A program made the position numbers and the translations under genes. Of a stretch of 8,947 bases of DNA, positions 6,333 to 8,947 are shown piece by piece. Under the pieces are notes generated by a model. The model made no database searches. It was not told the DNA's origin and saw nothing but the letters and a program-made list of their open reading frames with translations. The DNA is taken from NCBI GenBank assembly GCA_023230175.1, contig JALNXV010000127.1, positions 1-8,947 of the forward strand, given 5' to 3'. Source of the DNA: Candidatus Cloacimonadota bacterium (GTDB lineage: Bacteria; Cloacimonadota; Cloacimonadia; Cloacimonadales; WRIO01). Position 1 is the stretch's first letter; every line of letters begins with the position of its first letter.

Positions 6333-8631
6333 TTTTTACCCATTTTCCTTTTACTTTTTTTAATTGTCCTGAAAAGAAGGATACAGTTAGATTATAATCA
6401 TTATCTCCATTTTCGATAGTTATTATTGTGCCTTTACCATATTTTTCGTGTGATATAACTTGATTTACGTAAAATTTAGTTAAGTTATTATCTATTTGAT
6501 TTTCGTTAGTTTCACTGATGGGGTTAATAGTAGTTTTTGTCGTGGGATTAAAAAGTTCTTTATAATATTTATCATTGAGATTTGAATCAATGTTGATTTC
6601 TCTAAGAAAACGACTTTTTTTAGAATATTTAGCAGTTCCGGCTACTCTACGTGAATGTGAATAATGTAGTTGTAAATAATTTTTAGCTCTTGTAATAGCG
6701 ACATAGAGTAAGCGACGTTCTTCTTCGATTTCTTTTTCGCTATAGCATGACATAATATGAGGTAAGATACCGTCTTCGATTCCGGCAATATATACATTGT
6801 TAAATTCGAGACCTTTGGCACAGTGGATGGTCATAAGTTTAACACTGTCATATTTATTGTTAATTTGGTCAGTATCACTTTGTAAGCTTAGATTATTTAT
6901 AAAATCTATCAGAGATGGCTGAGTTTGATTTTCTGCGAAGAAACTAATTTCATATTCATAAGCTGCATTAATAAATTCATTTATATTTTCTACTTTATCA
7001 GTCATATTTTTGATGTCTAATTGAGAGAAATGTTCTTTAATATGGCATTTTCGAATGATTTCTTTGATTAAATCTGAAAGAGTTTTTTCTGATTTTTGGT
7101 TGTTTGTTATTAATTCTCTTAGTGATTGCATTAGTTTTGAGAATTGTTTTATGGCATTATTTGCTTTCTTTTTAATGGATGTTATGTTATCAACTTCAAG
7201 TATAGCTTGAGTGATATTATAATTGTTTTCAAATGCGTAATTTTGTAGGTATTCGAGAGTAGTTTTTCCAATACCTCGTACAGGAATATTAATTATTCTG
7301 AAACAAGCTTCCATATCAGCAGGATTGATAATATACCTTAATAATGAAAGTAAATCTTTAATCTCTGAACGTTCATAAAAACTAAAGCTTCCAATAACTT
7401 GATAGGGGATTTGTTTATTGGCAAAGATAGACTCAAATATTCGAGATTGAAAATTAGTTCTGTATAATACAGCTATATCTTTATAAGAGTAATCAGGATT
7501 ATTTTCTAAAAAGTTAATAGCGTCTTCTGCTATGTAATTTGCTTCATCCCATTCATTATCATGACTGAAGAGTTGAGGTTGATGTTCATTATTATTATCA
7601 GACCAGAGTTGTTTTTTATGTCTATGTTTATTGTTGTCTATCAGTTGATTAGCAATATCTAATATTTGCTTGGTAGAACGGTAGTTTTTTTCTAATTTGA
7701 TGGTTTTAACATTATGAAAGTTAGAATTAAAATTTAAAATGTTTTCTATAGTAGCTCCCCTCCAGCCATATATAGACTGGTCATCATCACCTACAACGCA
7801 AATATTTTGATGAGAAGAAGAAAGTTGATTAATGAACTCAAATTGAACTTTGTTTGTATCTTGATATTCATCAACCATAATATATTTAAACATATCTTGA
7901 TATTTTTCTTTTATAATGGGTTGAGTTTTTAATAATAAAACTGTATAAAGCAGGATGTCGTCAAAATCCATAGCATTTTCTTGTTTTAAGAGTGTTTGAT
8001 AGGTCTGATAGATATGTAAAAAGACATCTGTCATAAAAGACGACTGTTGATTAGATTTGTTGGATTCTTTAGCTTTTTTTATGTCTTCAGGCAAAATCAT
8101 CATAGATTTTTGTTTGCTAATAATACTAAGAATTTTTTCAACAGGATAGATTTTTTTATCAATGTTTAGATGGATATACACTTTTTTTAGTAATGAGAGT
8201 TGATTTTCTCGATTAAATATTGTAAAATTAGAATTATAATCAGCTAAGAATGTTGGAATATTTATATTATTTTCAATAAAATGATTTTGATAAAATTTTG
8301 ATAGATTACTTATCTCTAATCTGAGAATTTTTATACAAACTGAATGAAAAGTTCCAACCCACGTAGATTTGATTTTATTATTAAAAATTAAATTTATTCT
8401 TTCTCGTAATTCATTTGCTGCCTTATTAGTAAAGGTTACAACTAAAATATTCCAAGGTTTAACTTGGTTTTGAGCTATAAGCCAGGCTACTCTGTAAATT
8501 ATACATCTTGTTTTGCCACTTCCGGCTCCTGCTAATACGAGCAAAGGACCTGTGTTATGAGTAGCAACCTCATATTGCTCAGGGTTAAGTGAATTTATAA
8601 AGGAAGATTGGAAATTATTATCATTATTCAT
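6319..8631 (-). CDS. uvrD: UvrD/PcrA-family ATP-dependent 3'-5' DNA helicase
   Basis: This 770-residue superfamily 1A helicase unwinds DNA in repair and in clearing proteins from DNA, as UvrD and PcrA do. All motifs are present: Q-motif LNPEQY at 15-20, Walker A AGAGSGKT at 34-41, Ia FTNKAANELR near 67-76, Walker B VDEYQDT at 253-259, III GDDDQSIYGWRG at 281-292, IV NYRST at 316-320, V TIHCAKGLEF at 601-610 and VI YVAITRAK at 643-650 (helicase Arg648). The 1B insertion (about 105-225) and the 2B region (about 385-560) have the usual size. A disordered linker near 690-715 leads to a C-terminal Tudor-like module (VISHEKYGKGTI at 725-736), as in PcrA. Length is slightly above the typical 720-750. 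There is no Shine-Dalgarno sequence before ATG 8631, only an AT run, common in Bacteroidota. It starts 16 bp after the fibronectin type III gene. Whether it is the sole UvrD/PcrA or a paralogue cannot be told here. Confidence 0.95.
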   Translation of the reverse strand: MNNDNNFQSSFINSLNPEQYEVATHNTGPLLVLAGAGSGKTRCIIYRVAWLIAQNQVKPWNILVVTFTNKAANELRERINLIFNNKIKSTWVGTFHSVCIKILRLEISNLSKFYQNHFIENNINIPTFLADYNSNFTIFNRENQLSLLKKVYIHLNIDKKIYPVEKILSIISKQKSMMILPEDIKKAKESNKSNQQSSFMTDVFLHIYQTYQTLLKQENAMDFDDILLYTVLLLKTQPIIKEKYQDMFKYIMVDEYQDTNKVQFEFINQLSSSHQNICVVGDDDQSIYGWRGATIENILNFNSNFHNVKTIKLEKNYRSTKQILDIANQLIDNNKHRHKKQLWSDNNNEHQPQLFSHDNEWDEANYIAEDAINFLENNPDYSYKDIAVLYRTNFQSRIFESIFANKQIPYQVIGSFSFYERSEIKDLLSLLRYIINPADMEACFRIINIPVRGIGKTTLEYLQNYAFENNYNITQAILEVDNITSIKKKANNAIKQFSKLMQSLRELITNNQKSEKTLSDLIKEIIRKCHIKEHFSQLDIKNMTDKVENINEFINAAYEYEISFFAENQTQPSLIDFINNLSLQSDTDQINNKYDSVKLMTIHCAKGLEFNNVYIAGIEDGILPHIMSCYSEKEIEEERRLLYVAITRAKNYLQLHYSHSRRVAGTAKYSKKSRFLREINIDSNLNDKYYKELFNPTTKTTINPISETNENQIDNNLTKFYVNQVISHEKYGKGTIITIENGDNDYNLTVSFFSGQLKKVKGKWVKNDVK

Positions 8632-8647
8632 TATATATATAACTACG

Positions 8648-8947
8648 TTAGTTTTTAACTCTTACACCTTTTGGTTCACATAATTTTCCTTCTAAGCCTT
8701 GTTTATTGACTGCAGATACTTTATAATAGTAGTATGTTTCAATCTGAACATCATTTTCAATGCATTCTATTACGCTAGCAGATTCTATCTGAGTAGCAGT
8801 TAACCTATACTCATAAATGCCGTCATATTGTAATGACCGATATATATTGTATTCTCGAATGTCGTCAAGCTTATCCCATCTGAGTATAACAGATGCATTG
8901 CTTGATATTACAGAAAAACCTGATATGATCATTGGTTCTTCTATGTC
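8648..8947 (-). CDS. C-terminal end of a fibronectin type III domain protein (5' part outside window)
   Basis: The reading frame is open to the window edge, giving about 99 visible residues. An internal ATG at 8932 is not a convincing start: the frame continues upstream as DIEEP, the usual edge of a domain, and no clear ribosome binding site precedes it. The visible part fits one fibronectin type III fold: SVILRWDKLDDIREYNIYRS, then a strand region ending ETYYYYKVSAVNKQGLEG. The pattern W...Y.IYRS...YYYKV.AVN is typical of such domains in secreted or surface proteins. No membrane segment or sorting domain follows; the protein ends nine residues after the last strand motif (KGVRVKN). Function and full length are unknown because the N-terminal part is missing. 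It probably heads or lies within the same transcript as the helicase. Confidence 0.75.
   Translation of the reverse strand, partial: DIEEPMIISGFSVISSNASVILRWDKLDDIREYNIYRSLQYDGIYEYRLTATQIESASVIECIENDVQIETYYYYKVSAVNKQGLEGKLCEPKGVRVKN

Noticed and set aside
8648..8932. Complete small gene of 94 codons starting at ATG 8932
   Set aside because: The frame stays open to the window edge, the upstream residues fit the domain edge and no ribosome binding site is evident, so it is treated as the 3' end of a longer gene.

Overview
The window is AT-rich DNA (roughly 30% G+C) from a bacterium of the Bacteroidota/Chlorobiota (FCB) group. Supporting evidence is a PorV/PorQ-like outer-membrane protein, a fibronectin type III protein end, and a UvrD/PcrA helicase with the usual C-terminal Tudor-like module. 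The exact phylum is an inference. Ribosome binding sites, where visible, are short AGGA-type, and the helicase has none.

Bases 1-4956 (+ strand) hold a compact three-gene operon for a polar amino-acid type ABC importer. The first gene (133-1665) fuses a lipoprotein signal, a substrate-binding domain and a GlnP/HisM-type permease. The second (1662-2750) is a GlnQ-type ATPase with an extra C-terminal domain of about 120 residues. The third (2752-4956) fuses a signal peptide, two substrate-binding units and a second permease. Genes one and two overlap by 4 bp and genes two and three are 1 bp apart. The two permease genes are paralogues and probably form a heterodimer around an ATPase dimer, giving an importer with its receptors built in: one on one side, two on the other. 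In every binding unit the lobes appear in the order II then I, the reverse of canonical GlnH/HisJ, so the receptors look circularly permuted. The ATPase tail resembles a degenerate RsbW/histidine-kinase-like ATPase fold and may be a regulatory module.

Bases 4957-5321 carry no gene. They lie between two convergent operons and contain a cluster of inverted repeats, the largest a 46-bp near-perfect palindrome at 5209-5254.

Bases 5322-8947 (- strand) hold, in transcription order, the 3' end of a fibronectin type III protein (cut by the window edge), a full UvrD/PcrA-like helicase and a PorV/PorQ-like protein. They are closely packed (16-bp gap, then a 14-bp overlap), which suggests one transcription unit of functionally unrelated genes.

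The best candidates for something little described are the permuted, tandem, permease-fused receptors and the HATPase-like tail on the importer ATPase.
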